Below are positions 1 through 12,046 of a stretch of 64,000 nucleotides of DNA, in pieces (the stretch's first letter is position 1; each line of letters begins with the position of its first letter). The notes beneath the pieces are model-generated. The model made no database searches. It was not told where the DNA came from and was given only the letters and a program-made list of their open reading frames with translations. Location of the stretch: NCBI GenBank assembly GCA_026874595.1, contig CM049320.1, forward strand, positions 26,637,214 to 26,701,213, given 5' to 3'. This DNA is from Sipunculus nudus (taxonomy: Eukaryota; Annelida; Sipuncula; Golfingiida; Sipunculidae). A program made the position numbers and the translations under genes.

Positions 1-125
1 CAGTGCATAATAAAGATAAGATTCATATAAGTAAGAAAACAACATAATTTGCATTAAATGGAATGTAAACGTTCTTTCATTCTAAGAGTACTACATCATG
101 TTCAGTATGTAGTATTGGTCTTCTT

Positions 126-334
126 CTATAGACGATCACTTGATTCTTTCTGACCGGGCGCCTCCGGCTTCTGCACAGGAACTATTTTTGTAGTTTTACG
201 TTTTTTTGCAAAAAACCAAAGCGCTACAATTATAATAGGAGGGATAACAAGGACCAAAAGGCCACCAACGACTCCAACTGCAATCGCGGGATTCCTGTCT
301 CCAGTGCGTGCCTCATACTTCCCAACCTGAGCAG
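126..334 (-). CDS. Gene A last exon: TM helix and cytoplasmic tail
   Basis: The acceptor CAG lies just 5' of 334 and the exon opens in phase 1. It reads AAQVGKYEART, then a Gly/Val/Leu/Ile membrane helix ending in LWFF, then basic AKKRK and a polar tail, stopping at TAG (126-128). The positive charges after the helix predict an extracellular N-terminus. Confidence 0.75.
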
Positions 335-850
335 CTGTCACGATCAACAGATTGGCTTTGTTGACCCTAAGCCCGAATTGCTTACGTTTGGGCTTGCAAA
401 GCTAGGGGTACTTCTTCCAGCTGTCGTACCTTCAGTTGTAGGGTAAACTTAAATGTAATGAAGCATTTCAATAAGAAACTACCCAGTGCATTTAATAGAC
501 ACCTTCTTTAACATTAACGTTCCCGCCTGAAGCATAAATACATCGTATAAAGGGAAGATCTTGAATATATAATATCGTTCAATTTACCCAGATAGCTAGC
601 GCATGCGCATTAAAATGATACTTTTTGCGTAGATGACGCGAAAACCATTACTTACAATACATTCATGAGCACAATCTTAACCTACTTTTTTATATAGTGT
701 GAAGATGTCAACGTAAAACATTAAATAAGTAATATTTGTATGGGCAATATGTGTCTGTGATTAGAATATTTCACAATGAGGTCATAAATTCAACACCAGA
801 AATAATCCAGAATGGCAAGACTGAACAGATTGATATATTTATATACAAAC

Positions 851-881
<31 letters not shown>

Positions 882-2876
882 TAGTGTATTTATATATTTA
901 AATATTGATTATTTCTTAAAAAATACCATAACATTCTGCTGGCCCCGAATCCCAGGTTCCGTCAGTCTGACACGTGACATTCTTTGTCTCGCCGCCACTC
1001 ATGACGTAACCTGGGTGACATGAATACGTGACCGTGTCGTTCAGGTAGTAACCAAGGCCGGTCTTTACCGCATTTGTGCCGTTACCAGGATCTCCAAAGT
1101 ATCCCACTACGCTCAGGTAATTAGACAAAGAATATGTTTTCAATAATCTAAGGTCCTTGCACGGTGTATTTACAAGTGAAAGGTAACGTGTTTGAACCTA
1201 ATAATGCTCATGACATGCTGCCATTTCATAAAATAACGAAATATTAATATCTCTATCAAATCTTGTGAGGAATATTAATGTAGAAGAAACATTTAAGTAT
1301 TATTCTTACATGGCCTATCCTCAAACAATATTTAGTATATATATTATATATGAACTACCGGATTTGAAACCTTAAGCGATGAAAGGGATTATATATAGTT
1401 TTCAGGTTATCAGTTATATACAATGCAGTAAAATATCTCGGTAGAGAATATCAACAGGGATAGATGTATATATTGATAAGGTAAATGTACGAGGTACAAT
1501 ATTTTGATCACGACAAACATAATTCTATTCCACAGAAGTTTTTATTATTATTTAAATTCATCAGTGACAAGAAATCATGTGGATTATATATAGTTTTCAG
1601 GTTATCAGTTATATACAATGCAGTAAAATATCTCGGTAGAGAATATCAACAGGGATAGATGTATATATTGATAAGGTAAATGTACGAGGTACAATATTTT
1701 GATCACGACAAACATAATTCTATTCCACAGAAGTTTTTATTATTATTTAAATTCATCAGTGACAAGAAATCATGTGCAAATATACAGGACAACTTATTAG
1801 ATGAAAGTCATGAACACTATTTTAGGTACATAAGGCAAAAACCTAGTTACCTATATTAATTATTTCACAGTCTGTAGTGAAATTACTGATTAATTAATTG
1901 ATAAAGGAAGTACTCTGCTTACCTTTGCATCTTATCTGTAACCAACATGAAGCGGGACTATTGCATGTCCCTGTGCAGGTAGATCCCATAAATGATCCTA
2001 CTTGACTTGGTCGTAGGGAATTATAACTGCATGAGAAAGGGTGGAGTTTTCCTATTCATGAATTTCCTGTTTATTTTTCTAAAATCATCCTTTGAAATTG
2101 GCAGCCCGATTGACCGTTACATTCGATTATAACAAACACTGCAAAGTTAATTGATGACTGAACAAATTGTAATAATTTCGCAAGTATTTTGTTTAATCAT
2201 TAATCATACATCCATCATTAATGTAAAGTTTATTCATTAAAAAGTAATCGTATTTTTGAAGAAAATGACACCATTTCAAATTAATCCTCGCCACCGTCTC
2301 GCAGCGTATGACAACAAAATAAAAGATAATGTTTACTTCAACTGTTTTTTAGTTCTGCCTAAGGACGAACCAGTGAATTTAAAACCATACGGACAGGTAA
2401 AAAAGCAGTAACTGATTTAAAGATGGATTATGAATTTTGAACACATTTTCCATCAATTTGAGAATTTTTATCCTATATTTTCAATTTATTATTTAAAAAA
2501 AAGTGGGATAAAGAGTAAAGGTTTTGGTAGTTTGCAGTTTGAAATAAAACACAGTATCTGTGCATCGCACCTATATCAAATAAAGTATAGTTATTATGTT
2601 TTAATGAAGTGAGACATAACAACTGTCTGATGCTGTGGTTTGTTTATTGGCATATGAAGGTCAGGATAAAAACTATTTGTTTACAAAAGTGATAAATATA
2701 TAATTTGGATTAATAATATTTTTTTATCATGACCTGAAACTTTAGCGCCGTGGCATAAAGAAACCGATCCACAGCATCTTTACCGTTTGCAAAGCTCTAC
2801 CGATTTGAATACAAAAACTTTTCTTTTCTAAGTCTCATCTAAAGCCTAGATATCGAATTTTGAAATCACAGTGCAG

Positions 2877-2921
<45 letters not shown>

Positions 2922-4393
2922 AGCTTGGTTGAACATCGACACGGACGCTAATATTTAATGAGAAAGTGGTGCCACACGAAATAACCGAAACATGAATGGA
3001 ATGAAGTAATTAATTATATCGCACAAACGAAAAATAAGGTTCTGACGTTTGCACGATATTATCACCGAGTATTACCAACACTATTTATTTTTACTGCAAA
3101 ATGTAAGTAACTGCTACATAAGAAGGTAAATGGGAAATAGGAAACCTTACTAATCCAGCAGCGCACAGTTTACAGGAGAAGTTCCTGGAGGACAAGTGAT
3201 ACTGCTCAGCGTTGTTGTCGACAATCTGACTTCTATGTTGATGTAATGCATGTTGCTTTCAGTCTGAGGCACACACGCCACCACAGCCTGTGTAAATAAG
3301 TCATATAAGGACATGTTGTCTTTCTAAAATGACACGACTTTGTTTTACAGGTTCAGAACTTACTGGAACACAAATAAAGACATACGGTTAACAATAGAAC
3401 AGACAACAGTAAAATAGATTTTGTAGCTTCAGTGAACTAGTAAAATAAATGTTAACCATTCCGTCTAGTGCACAGGGACATCACCAGGCTTTACCCTTAT
3501 GACTTTGCATATCAGTACCATTTGTTGATTTCAACTTTAAGACCTGCAAAAGGACGAATTCACTTCTGTAACGTGTTGCCGCTGAGGACATTTGTGTTAT
3601 CATGTTTCTACATAAATTTGATTAAGTTTTATTGCCATAATCACGAACAAATGAATACATTGCATGACGAACATATCTGTTTTATTTACAATTGTGAGAC
3701 TTTAGGTTTTCAAAGGAAGATGTTGTAATAGAGAAAAATAAACATAAAATACTTTTCAGGTTTACCTGTGACCCTCTGCTGTTGCTCCATGCGTTGTATG
3801 AGCGACAGGTGTCACCAATGAATCTGGCTCCTTCACACCATGTGTCACTGCAGCTGCAGGCATGAGCCTCATAGCCTGCCGGACAGTTAACATTACTCTG
3901 GGCGTCGTTTGTTCCTGCCGATATCGGTCCCATGAGGAGTTCTAATAATGCATGCAATTTAAATATGCAACAGATACGGCATTGACTATATAGTGTATCA
4001 GAAGTACAGATTGCAAAAATGTATTGATATAGTTAAAAAACACTGAGAAATAATTCTAAACATGTAACAATCAGGCAAAACTATAAAACCCAAAATTAAA
4101 AATTAATCACTCTGATTCACCAAGAAATTTCCACGATTATCTATGTGTTAGAAACGAATGCCGATATGGTGAGATGGGTATCTAAGAGCTTTTTCATCTT
4201 TTCTTTAATTAATATTTTAAAAACATCCATCATATTAATAACAAATGAACAACATATTGTTATCCTGCATATATTTGGTTATAGGGGATGGCGCATGTTG
4301 GTGTGTATTAAAAGGTTTCTTACTTGGTGCAGAATCTGAACTGGTGCAGTTGATGCTTGCAAGGAACGACAGGAAGGCCAGGTTAAGTTCAAC
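126..4393 (-). CDS. Type I membrane protein: Cys-rich ectodomain, sushi domain, TM helix (gene A, 3' part)
   Basis: Six minus-strand exons (4393-4324, 3941-3766, 3287-3151, 2026-1923, 1106-927, 334-126) join through GT-AG sites with matching phases and give 291 residues without a stop. Residues 1-23 include a hydrophobic stretch that may be part of a signal peptide. Residues about 37-162 form a Cys-rich region with CxC, WC and CxxxC motifs. Residues about 160-221 are a sushi/CCP domain with four cysteines, the first supplied by the preceding exon. Residues 240-264 form one membrane helix, followed by the basic stop-transfer AKKRK and a tail of about 20 residues. The initiator Met and any further 5' exon are not identified; the first exon seen opens in phase 0 at Val. 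Inferred role: cell-surface recognition or adhesion. The Cys-rich region faintly recalls the PCSK9 C-terminal domain (C..G....C....C..YN....AVVAC), but this is a weak pattern match. Unlike genes B and C, no lesion was found. Confidence 0.72.
851..879. repeat. (ATT)n microsatellite
   Basis: About nine ATT triplets in the last intron of gene A, close to the sushi exon. Confidence 0.9.
927..1106 (-). CDS. Gene A sushi/CCP exon
   Basis: The exon is phase 1-1 and 180 nt, as is typical of sushi exons. It shows the CCP pattern: GDPGNG near the start, TVTYSCHPGYVMSGG, NVTCQTDGTW and GPAEC at the end. The donor is G/GTATTT. The first domain cysteine is the IRC at the end of the preceding exon. The acceptor could be TAG (used here) or an AG one base upstream of the serine codon. 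Confidence 0.75.
1386..1775. repeat. Perfect 195-bp tandem duplication
   Basis: Two adjacent copies, 1386-1580 and 1581-1775, appear identical when read through. They lie in the gene A intron between the 2026-1923 and 1106-927 exons and contain no exon. The lack of differences points to a very recent duplication, or to an assembly artefact. Confidence 0.9.
1923..2026 (-). CDS. Gene A Cys-rich exon (phase 2-1)
   Basis: It lies between a GCAG acceptor and a G/GTAAGC donor. It encodes a short segment with STCTGTC, ASCW and IRC motifs. Its phase 2 start exactly complements the phase 2 end of the 3287-3151 exon, rebuilding a Tyr codon. It has no recognised domain of its own and is probably the second half of the Cys-rich module. 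Confidence 0.6.
2878..2918. repeat. (AT)n microsatellite
   Basis: Pure AT dinucleotide tract of about 20 units in a gene A intron. Confidence 0.9.
3151..3287 (-). CDS. Gene A Cys-rich exon (phase 0-2)
   Basis: The acceptor is ACACAG and the donor is TTA/GTAAGG. It begins AVVACVPQTES and later has TCPPGTSPVNC. The AVVACV start after YNAW in the previous exon is what resembles PCSK9-type repeats. It is intact over 137 nt. Confidence 0.65.
3766..3941 (-). CDS. Gene A Cys-rich exon (phase 1-0)
   Basis: The acceptor is TTATTAG and the donor is CAG/GTAAAC. It encodes NCPAGYEAHACSCSDTWCEG followed by a CRSYNAW motif. Six closely spaced cysteines imply a disulfide-rich extracellular module. The reading frame is intact over 176 nt. 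Confidence 0.68.
4324..4393 (-). CDS. Gene A most 5' exon seen, hydrophobic
   Basis: The acceptor is CTTCAG and the donor is A/GTAAGA. It encodes a short hydrophobic segment (LNLAFLSFLASINC) then TSSDSAP, compatible with the end of a signal peptide and its cleavage region. It lacks a Met, so an upstream start exon is required but was not located. The LINE fragment at 4903-6540 lies upstream and may sit in that intron. Confidence 0.5.
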
Positions 4394-4874
4394 CTGAAGA
4401 CATACCTTTGTACAATATATCAGTACAAAATATGTATTGTAAACATTTACGCAATGAATAACTATTAATTATGCTATGCCGTTGGAAATATTCGTTGATG
4501 TCACGATTTAAGTATATTGATGTTACTTTGGACCCTTGAATCCACGTGAATATGAGAAATTAAGTCCAAGTTTTGAAAAAAAATTAGGTCTCCGTTCGTA
4601 ATCAACCTGCGTAGGGCCAAGTACTAAGTAATACACGTGATTTATGTAAAATGTGATGAAACTCAGACCGCGCCTATATATTGACAGGGACAGGTCAACC
4701 CACACGTGTTCACTATAAAAATGTGAGTCATTAATCGAAGGGGTTTTTTTTTTTTTTTTTCTCCGGGGTTTGTCTCAGAGCATTATTTATTCCATACATC
4801 TCATTTAATCATCGACATCGCCCGAGAAGAGTTTAATATTATAACATAGTAAAACATAATCTGCAAACAATCAC

Positions 4875-6146
4875 GTTAAATCTAATAATTAATATAACAT
4901 TATTGCATGATCACATTAAGCCTGGTTGGATAATTTTCCATTTTTGGACATGTTTATCGAGTTTGTTCCTTTTTTCTGCTACCCTTCTTTCCAACAGTTC
5001 GATACATTTTACTTTCTTAAGAAACTTATTAAATGATGGAGCATCAAATTTTTCTCTGTCAGAAAATACCACCAATTTAAAAATTAACAATATAGTGTCA
5101 ATAAGAGCCTTATGTTTGGCATCTTTGCTAATTCCCATGTAGATTATGCATGTATTCAATAGTGGTAGATTTAATCCATAGTTACAGGCCCATTCTTTTA
5201 TCTTACAATAAAAAATTACGCTGACTATACATTCACAAAACAAATGCATGACCGATTCACGTTCTACAAAACAAGAATAACATCTGTTGTTGTCGGCTAT
5301 TCTCCAGATGTAGAGTTTTGCCTTACATTTAAAAAGTTATGCAGTATTCTATACTGGAACTGGCGCAAATACATATCCATTGTTGTTGTGTAAATATGCG
5401 CAGCTGCATCAGTCCAAGAAAAACTATTCCCAAGTACACTTTGGAGATAAGATTTTGAAAGAGGTTCACATACTTTCTTTTTGATCATTTCATCATATAT
5501 ATATCTAAACGTTAAATCTAATAATTAATATAACATTATTGCATGATCACATTAAGCCTGGTTGGATAATTTTCCATTTTTGGACATGTTTATCGAGTTT
5601 GTTCCTTTTTTCTGCTACCCTTCTTTCCAACAGTTCAATACATTTTACTTTCTTAAGAAACTTATTAAATGATGGAGCACCAAATTTTTCTCTGTCAGAA
5701 AATACCATCAATTTAAAAATTAACAATATAGTGTCAATAAGAGCCTTATGTTTGGCATCTTTGCTAATTCCCATGTAGATTATGCATGTATTCAATAGTG
5801 GTAGATTTAATCCATAGTTACAGGCCCATTCTTTTATCTTACAATAAAAAATTACGCTGACTATACATTCACAAAACAAATGCATGACCGATTCACGTTC
5901 TACAAAACAAGAATAACATCTGTTGTTGTCGGCTATTCTCCAGATGTAGAGTTTTGCCTTACATTTAAAAAGTTATGCAGTATTCTATACTGGAACTGGC
6001 GCAAATACATATTCATTGTTGTTGTGTAAATATGCGCAGCTGCATCAGTCCAAGAAAAACTATTCCCAAGTACACTTTGGAGATAAGATTTTGAAAGAGG
6101 TTCACATACTTTCTTTTTGATCATTTCATCATATATATATCTAAAC
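4875..6146. repeat. 636-bp tandem duplication inside the LINE fragment
   Basis: 4875-5510 is repeated at 5511-6146 with only a handful of substitutions. 636 is a multiple of three, so the LINE frame is preserved across the copies. Both copies carry the same frameshift before the Cys motif, so duplication happened after the element was dead. Confidence 0.92.
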
Positions 6147-6540
6147 TTAATGTTTCTAATGTCTAACCAGTTTTCTCCCAGTGCCATAACTATACGGTCT
6201 CTGGAGATGGCATAAAAATCAACTGGTTCTTTTTTGCCGGTAAGTATTTTGTTCCAGTTCTGAGGCATAGCTTGTTGAATAGACATTGTGTTTTATAAGC
6301 TTTACATTCTTCTGGCAACAGTTCTATCAGACCTTTCTTACACCCGTTGCTATGATATAATTGAAATACATATTTTATTCCAAGGTCATGCAAGTATTTG
6401 TTAAATCGAAGGTTTATTGCTTTTGTGATATTGTGTAAAAATGAATGCATAAAACACTTTACCTTATGGAAGACAATAAACGACCAAGTATTTTTTATCA
6501 CAAGTTCTGCAAGAGAGTGGAGGCAATTTGATAAGAACAA
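4903..6540 (-). mobile_element. 5'-truncated LINE ORF2 C-terminal fragment, decayed
   Basis: On the minus strand the region encodes the C-terminal part of a non-LTR retrotransposon ORF2, downstream of the reverse transcriptase core. It shows LGIKYVFQLYHSNG, then LRQFQYRILHNFLNVR, then a zinc-like C..C....H....C motif (RCYSCFVERESVMHLFCEC), and stops after QPGLM. Frameshifts separate the pieces: one near 6230-6290, and one just before the Cys motif that is present in both duplicated copies. No endonuclease or RT catalytic core remains, so the element is 5'-truncated and inactive. The LINE clade cannot be named from this fragment. Moderately high confidence in LINE identity. Confidence 0.75.
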
Positions 6541-9500
6541 ATTTGGATGAACAAATGTGGTTCATTTTGTAACAATGGCATAAAAACCTGACAAGATTTC
6601 GATAGCAAATATTTACCTATTACCGTTTATAACGACCGTTAACTTTCAGGTATACTTACCCATTTTTATGCCGTGCCCAGGAAAAAAATAACAGTTTATA
6701 GCTCTCAGGTATAGAAGAATTCAGTGAAGGACGCTGAATGTGCTCATAAATACATGCCACTGAATAAATCTGAAAGATATCAGCTAAACAAAACACTAAC
6801 ATAAGGGGTTATAGGAGGTAGTGTGTAGTGTCTTATTGTTAGGACTGGGAGATAATTGCTACAGACTAGTAAAACCCAGTTCTCTAATTGTCTGTTGGTA
6901 CCAAACGAGGTTGGGAATGTCAGCGCAACCTTATAAATAAACACTTATAATGATCCCCAGAGTGTGTGATTAGCGCTAATAGGGGTCTTCGGTCTATTTA
7001 TATAGACTGGCATACTATGGCCTGTAATTGTAACGCTAGAGATTGGAGATTAATTCTTCAGGTCGAAAAGACATAGGTTTGAAGCAGTTGATCATTAGGC
7101 CTCACCACTTTATCCTACCGAGTTTCCAGGGAAAATAAACAGGAATCTGGCATTTTCCTAAATTCCATGTTTGAATGCTAGAGCGCCATCATTGTAACAG
7201 GCTAGTGAAATGTGCCATAAAGATAGTATGAATGCTGAAAGCCTATATTCCCAGAACTTAAATGGAATTTTGTGAGGACATAATCAAAACCGGTTGTCGA
7301 AATTTTGGTGTTTGTTTTTTTTATATAAAAAAAATTATGATTATATATGTCTCCACGTTATATGAAATCCTGATCGCAAACAATTTTTCCCTTATCTGTG
7401 CATTATGATAAAAAATCAGGGACGATCGTTCTTCTTTGCCGAAAACTGACTTTCACATATAAATATTTCTTTATATGGCATTAAATTTCAGTATTTCCGT
7501 GACGGGAATTAATGATTTTTTTTCTGGGTAAATCAATTCCTCGAAAGGTTATAGAAATTTGACGTTACCCGTTGTGGAACCATTATTCTGTTTCCTATTA
7601 TATAGATATCCTGTGACACTTACAAAGTGTGATTCAAATACAAGATAAAAATGGGTGTGTTTGTGCGTGTGTGTAAAAATTCACTCATCATACATGTACA
7701 CAATCGACAAAGAATGTCCTGTTAGTTAAAGCTACTTGTGGAATATTGATTTTCCCTTTTGACACTCAGAGTTAGTTGCTTATGTTTGCAATACTTGATG
7801 CATATTGCATACATGCCAGTAAAAAGAGAGCTGATGCTCCTTTTTAAGATTAACATGTGGTATTTGTTTTTAGTGGAAAATACATTGTGAAAATATAGAT
7901 TCATCTCGATATTATCTTTATTAAGATAATGAATTTCAATATTTAATAAAGATAAAATTTATTTAACGTTATTTCTTTAACTGAAGAATTTAATTTTTAA
8001 AATTTTACATTCCTTGACCTTGACCTTGTTATAACAACTGACAAGCTTTATTGTAATGTTAGATAATGTATCATTATAGCCTTAATAAATTGTGAATTTA
8101 ACTTTTAACAATTTCTCACACCATTCTATGAAACGAACATAAAACGAGTAAATACATATTGTCAGTGAAACTTGTTTATTGTTGAATAAATCACCTCACA
8201 TTATAACCTATATTTGTTCCAGGTACTATCTCCTCTACAAGTGATTCCAAGTACAATATAATTATGTACACTTTACCTTGTAGTAACCTTTATTGCTGAC
8301 TTCATTTTGAATATCCTTGGTACAAAATTACTATAAATTCCTCACTATTAACACGTTTCTTTGTGTCATGCACATTAAACCATAACCGTGATAAGACATA
8401 AACCACATTTGCATTCTTAATTGTAGCAGGTCCTAGGTAGACCTGCAACGGGTCAAGGAATAAATTAGTTAAATATTTGGTTTGTTTTCATATTTTACCT
8501 CCAGTATTAATGTTGAGTGATCATTTCTTAATTCATGTATTGGCTATTGTGGGGTGCAAATAGTTTACTTTCTGTCTTCAAGGGGCCCCACTTTCGCTAA
8601 CGGGTAAAGAGTACATGAGAATCCTCTATATATTATTGAACACTCAGATGCCACTAGTAGTGATATTTGTATATTACTGGAACTGGCCATGGCAGCAAAA
8701 GGGCAGCCGGACATATGTTCAACAGACTGACACTATATGGGTTGCCTGTACTTGGGGTACATTTATGTTATATGAGAATCGAATTTAATTATAGGGACCT
8801 ACGCAGGTCTATTGCCCAGTATGATTCATCGTAATAGTATGAAGGCGCTTCTTAACGCTAGTCTAAAGGAAAATTGAGTATATTTCTCTTTGACCGGGAA
8901 AAATACTCCTTGTTGTATGAAGTGCCATCTACCGCACAATTCGGTACTACCACAATTGTAACGTTTAATGTTTTAAATTGATCGTCCATGTAAAAATGTA
9001 AACCACCAAAAGTATGAAAGCCAGGTGTAAACTGAAATAAGATAACCAAAAGCACTTTTGATAATCGGTTGCATCTCGATTAGTTTATAGCAACTGTCTC
9101 ATTGGTGTGCTAACAGTGATCTGATCAGGTATGTGATCATGTTTCTTCCAGCCCATTAAAAAACCAGTCCAGGATAACCGATGCAGTTCACCATGTTCCT
9201 ATCTCGATCGGAATGACTTCATTGGAAGCAATCAATCTGCATGTTATTCTGTGGACCATACTATAATAATAATTTTCACACACATATTTATAGTCATATG
9301 AAATCACCTTGAACCCTCTATCCTGCGGTTTTTAATATATTGATTTATATCGGATATAAAGACCTTGGGTATCACCCAGCCAACTTTATTAGAGCGGTAT
9401 TACTGAATATAAATATAAATAAAAAAGAGTTATTTTAATATCTTCAGTACATTATCGTTAAATATAAATAGGTTTCATATTAAATATAATAAATTCCCTA

Positions 9501-9899
9501 TTTACATAGAATAAGTAATGTATTTTTTAAAGAAATATGATTCCCCCAGCACCTTTTCGTCCAATATAAAACGGTTTCTTTTTTAATACAATAAGTTTTT
9601 CATTTAAACAACATGACAATTGTACTTGCAAATACGAACTGGTCTTGGAAAGGATAATTGTCATACGTTTTGAACGTAATACTGCAATGTCTGTCAACCT
9701 CTTTTATTTATATTCATCTTTAACCAATTTATCATGCGTAACTGTGTATTACAGTCCATGCTTGACAAGTATTGAAATAAATTCTACGTTTACAAATTCA
9801 GTATATTGAGCAAAGGAATCGTCAATGGAGTTCGCTCCGTGGGAATTTTATTAATGATGCAGCCTTATTATAGGAATCTAGCCTATTTTCATTTATCAA
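6541..9899. other. Intergenic AT-rich DNA, no gene recognised
   Basis: No exon with consistent splice sites or recognisable domain was found on either strand. The open frames here are short and AT-driven. A small perfect hairpin (GCAGGTC/GACCTGC) lies near 8427-8449. Confidence 0.5.
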
Positions 9900-9902
9900 T
9901 GA

Positions 9903-10697
9903 CGTAAATTTGTATTTACCTTTACTCATGATGAACAAAAGCTCAATCCTAATGCTGAAGCATTTGAAGTTCCCCAACAACAAAAACATGCCCGCCCAAA
10001 GTCCACATTCCGTGAAACAGGCGATTAAAGTGACACTTCTGGGACTGACGAGGGTAACTTACCCCTGTCAGATATTGTTAAGAACCTCTCAGATAAACTG
10101 GCTAGTCTGCAAGATGAAATGAAGGCCATTGCTAATGAAAACAAAAGACTGAGAGATAAGGTAAACAAGCTAGAGGAACAGTCTAAGCGGGAAAATTTAA
10201 TTTTCTATGGCATAGATGAGAACACCGGGCCCGAGACATGGACTGAATGTGAAACTAAAATCAGGAAAGTAATGAGAGAAGAGATGAAACTAGATGAGGA
10301 GGAAAAAGAGATCGAAATTTAAAGAGCACATAGATTACCATGGCGTGCTACTGGCAAACCCAGACCAATTATTGTAAAATATGAACGTTACAAACATAAA
10401 GAAAGAGTACTCATTCAGGCTAGGAAGGAACTGAAAAAAGCAAACTCAAATGTCTTTGTTCAAGAAGAATTTAGTGAACGTGTCAGAGAGGCAAGACGGC
10501 ATCTTAAAACAAAAATGGATGAAGCGATTGAAAACAACTTGCGAGCCAAGCTTAGATATGATAAATTAATAATTGATAATGATGTGTTTGTATGGGATGA
10601 AAATGAAAATTTTATCAGATGTATCAGATCTAGAAGACCTCGTGTTATGTCAAAGTCAAGTAATCAAGGAACTGAGGAACCAAGAAGTGATGAATAA
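9903..10697 (+). pseudogene. LINE ORF1 (coiled coil, L1 ORF1p-like), two in-frame stops
   Basis: One frame runs from the stop at 9900-9902 to TAA at 10695-10697, interrupted by TAA at 10026-10028 and TAA at 10320-10322. The second interrupts a motif where LINE ORF1 proteins usually have IERAHR (here EIEI, stop, RAHR), consistent with GAA to TAA. Between them lies a heptad-rich segment, then the typical SKRENLIFYGI motif. The C-terminal part (KPRPIIVKYERY, then basic and acidic residues) fits the RRM/C-terminal region of RNA-binding ORF1p. No Met start is visible in frame, so the N-terminus is degraded or truncated. Confidence 0.75.
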
Positions 10698-10733
10698 TGG
10701 GAGGGCCAGGGCCAAAATTTAAACTGTCAGACT

Positions 10734-11204
10734 TTGTTGAGAACTGAACATATTATTGCATTTGAAAATCATGATGATCATGAAAAACAAGATGCTGAAA
10801 ATATATGTGAATGTGAAATGCCAGTATCTGATCATAAATGTGATAATATGCAAATTACATGTAATTGTGATAATAATGAAGTTAAAATAAATCAAGTTGA
10901 TGAGAGTATAATTCCTTACATTTATCCATATTCATTCAACACCTGTATCAATAATGAAGACAGAATATGCACAAACGATGACAACATAAATCTTGACATT
11001 CTTTTTTCAGAGATACTCTTAAATAATGATAATTCAAATGATACAAACACTAACATTGTTCACTTTTATGATTCAGATTCTTCACATGGAGACCTTGTTG
11101 CACAACCGTTGAATCTTGCACTGCACCCTAACAACTCAATAACTAATACTCAAAGGATTACAGGTAAGTTAAACGAAAAAAAAACGAACCATTCCACAGT
11201 CTGA
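10734..11204 (+). pseudogene. LINE ORF2 N-terminal leader, frameshifted into EN domain
   Basis: This 156-residue Asp/Asn/Cys-rich frame precedes the endonuclease. It is separated from it by a one-base shift at the A9 run near 11174-11183; with eight A residues the frame would flow into the WNIHG endonuclease start. It has no recognised domain of its own. A perfect splice-donor consensus (CAG/GTAAGT at 11161-11169) lies just before the shift, probably by chance. Confidence 0.55.
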
Positions 11205-11208
11205 AACT

Positions 11209-12027
11209 ACTTTAAATATTATTACATGGAACATACATGGCATGAAATCTATTTACAAAAATCCTGACTTTCATGAACTCATATCTAAATATGATATAAT
11301 AGTTTTAATTGAGACATGGGCAACTAATACTGACCAATATGTAAACGATTTGTGTGAATACAAAGGGTACTCCAATGTACGTACCCATATGAAATGTGGA
11401 GGAGTTCTTGTCTATTTAAGGAAAACATTAATTAAATACGTAAAAAATGTTATAAAGACATATATGGACATGATTATTATCATTTTGGATGGCAAAAACT
11501 TGGGTTTTGATAATGACATTGCAATGGTTGCTGTGTATGTTGCTCCAGAGAACTCTGTATTTTATGATTTTGTTGAAGAGAAAAACGGAATCACTATTTT
11601 AGAAAATGCACTAGTTGAATTGTTGATAAAATATGATGATGTAAATTTAATTATTTTGGGAGACTTAAATGCCAGAATGGGTAATCTGCAAGATTATTCA
11701 GAAGATGACATTTTACATTACATTGAAATTGATGAATATAATAGTGACTGTTTCAGCTTACCTAGAAAATCAAAAGACAGTGGAACAAACAAATGGGGAT
11801 TGTCGTTGCACCAGTTATGTTTAACATTAAATATACATGTTTTAAATGGTAGGATACAGCCAGATTATGAGGGAGACCTAACTTATACGTCCACACAAGG
11901 GTCATCAGTAATAGATTATATCATTGTTAGTTCAGACATTTTTTATTATTTTAAGTCTTTTGAGGTTCTAAATGAAGACTTATCTGACCACTTTCCATTA
12001 ACTACAACACTAGAAATTAAAAAATGA
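11209..12027 (+). pseudogene. LINE ORF2 APE-type endonuclease domain
   Basis: This intact segment carries the apurinic endonuclease signature: TWNIHG at the start, VLIETW, a GGVLVY strand, LGDLNARMG and the C-terminal SDHFP. These correspond to the metal- and phosphate-binding residues that nick target DNA for target-primed reverse transcription. A one-base insertion in the A6 run at 12019-12024 creates the TGA at 12025-12027. The true frame continues as NEVNIGK in another phase. Confidence 0.8.
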
Positions 12028-12046
12028 AGTAAATATTGGTAAAAAT

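Noticed and set aside
1555-1775. CTGATGA on the minus strand in the 195-bp repeat
   Set aside because: No GAAA box or paired stems follow at hammerhead spacing.
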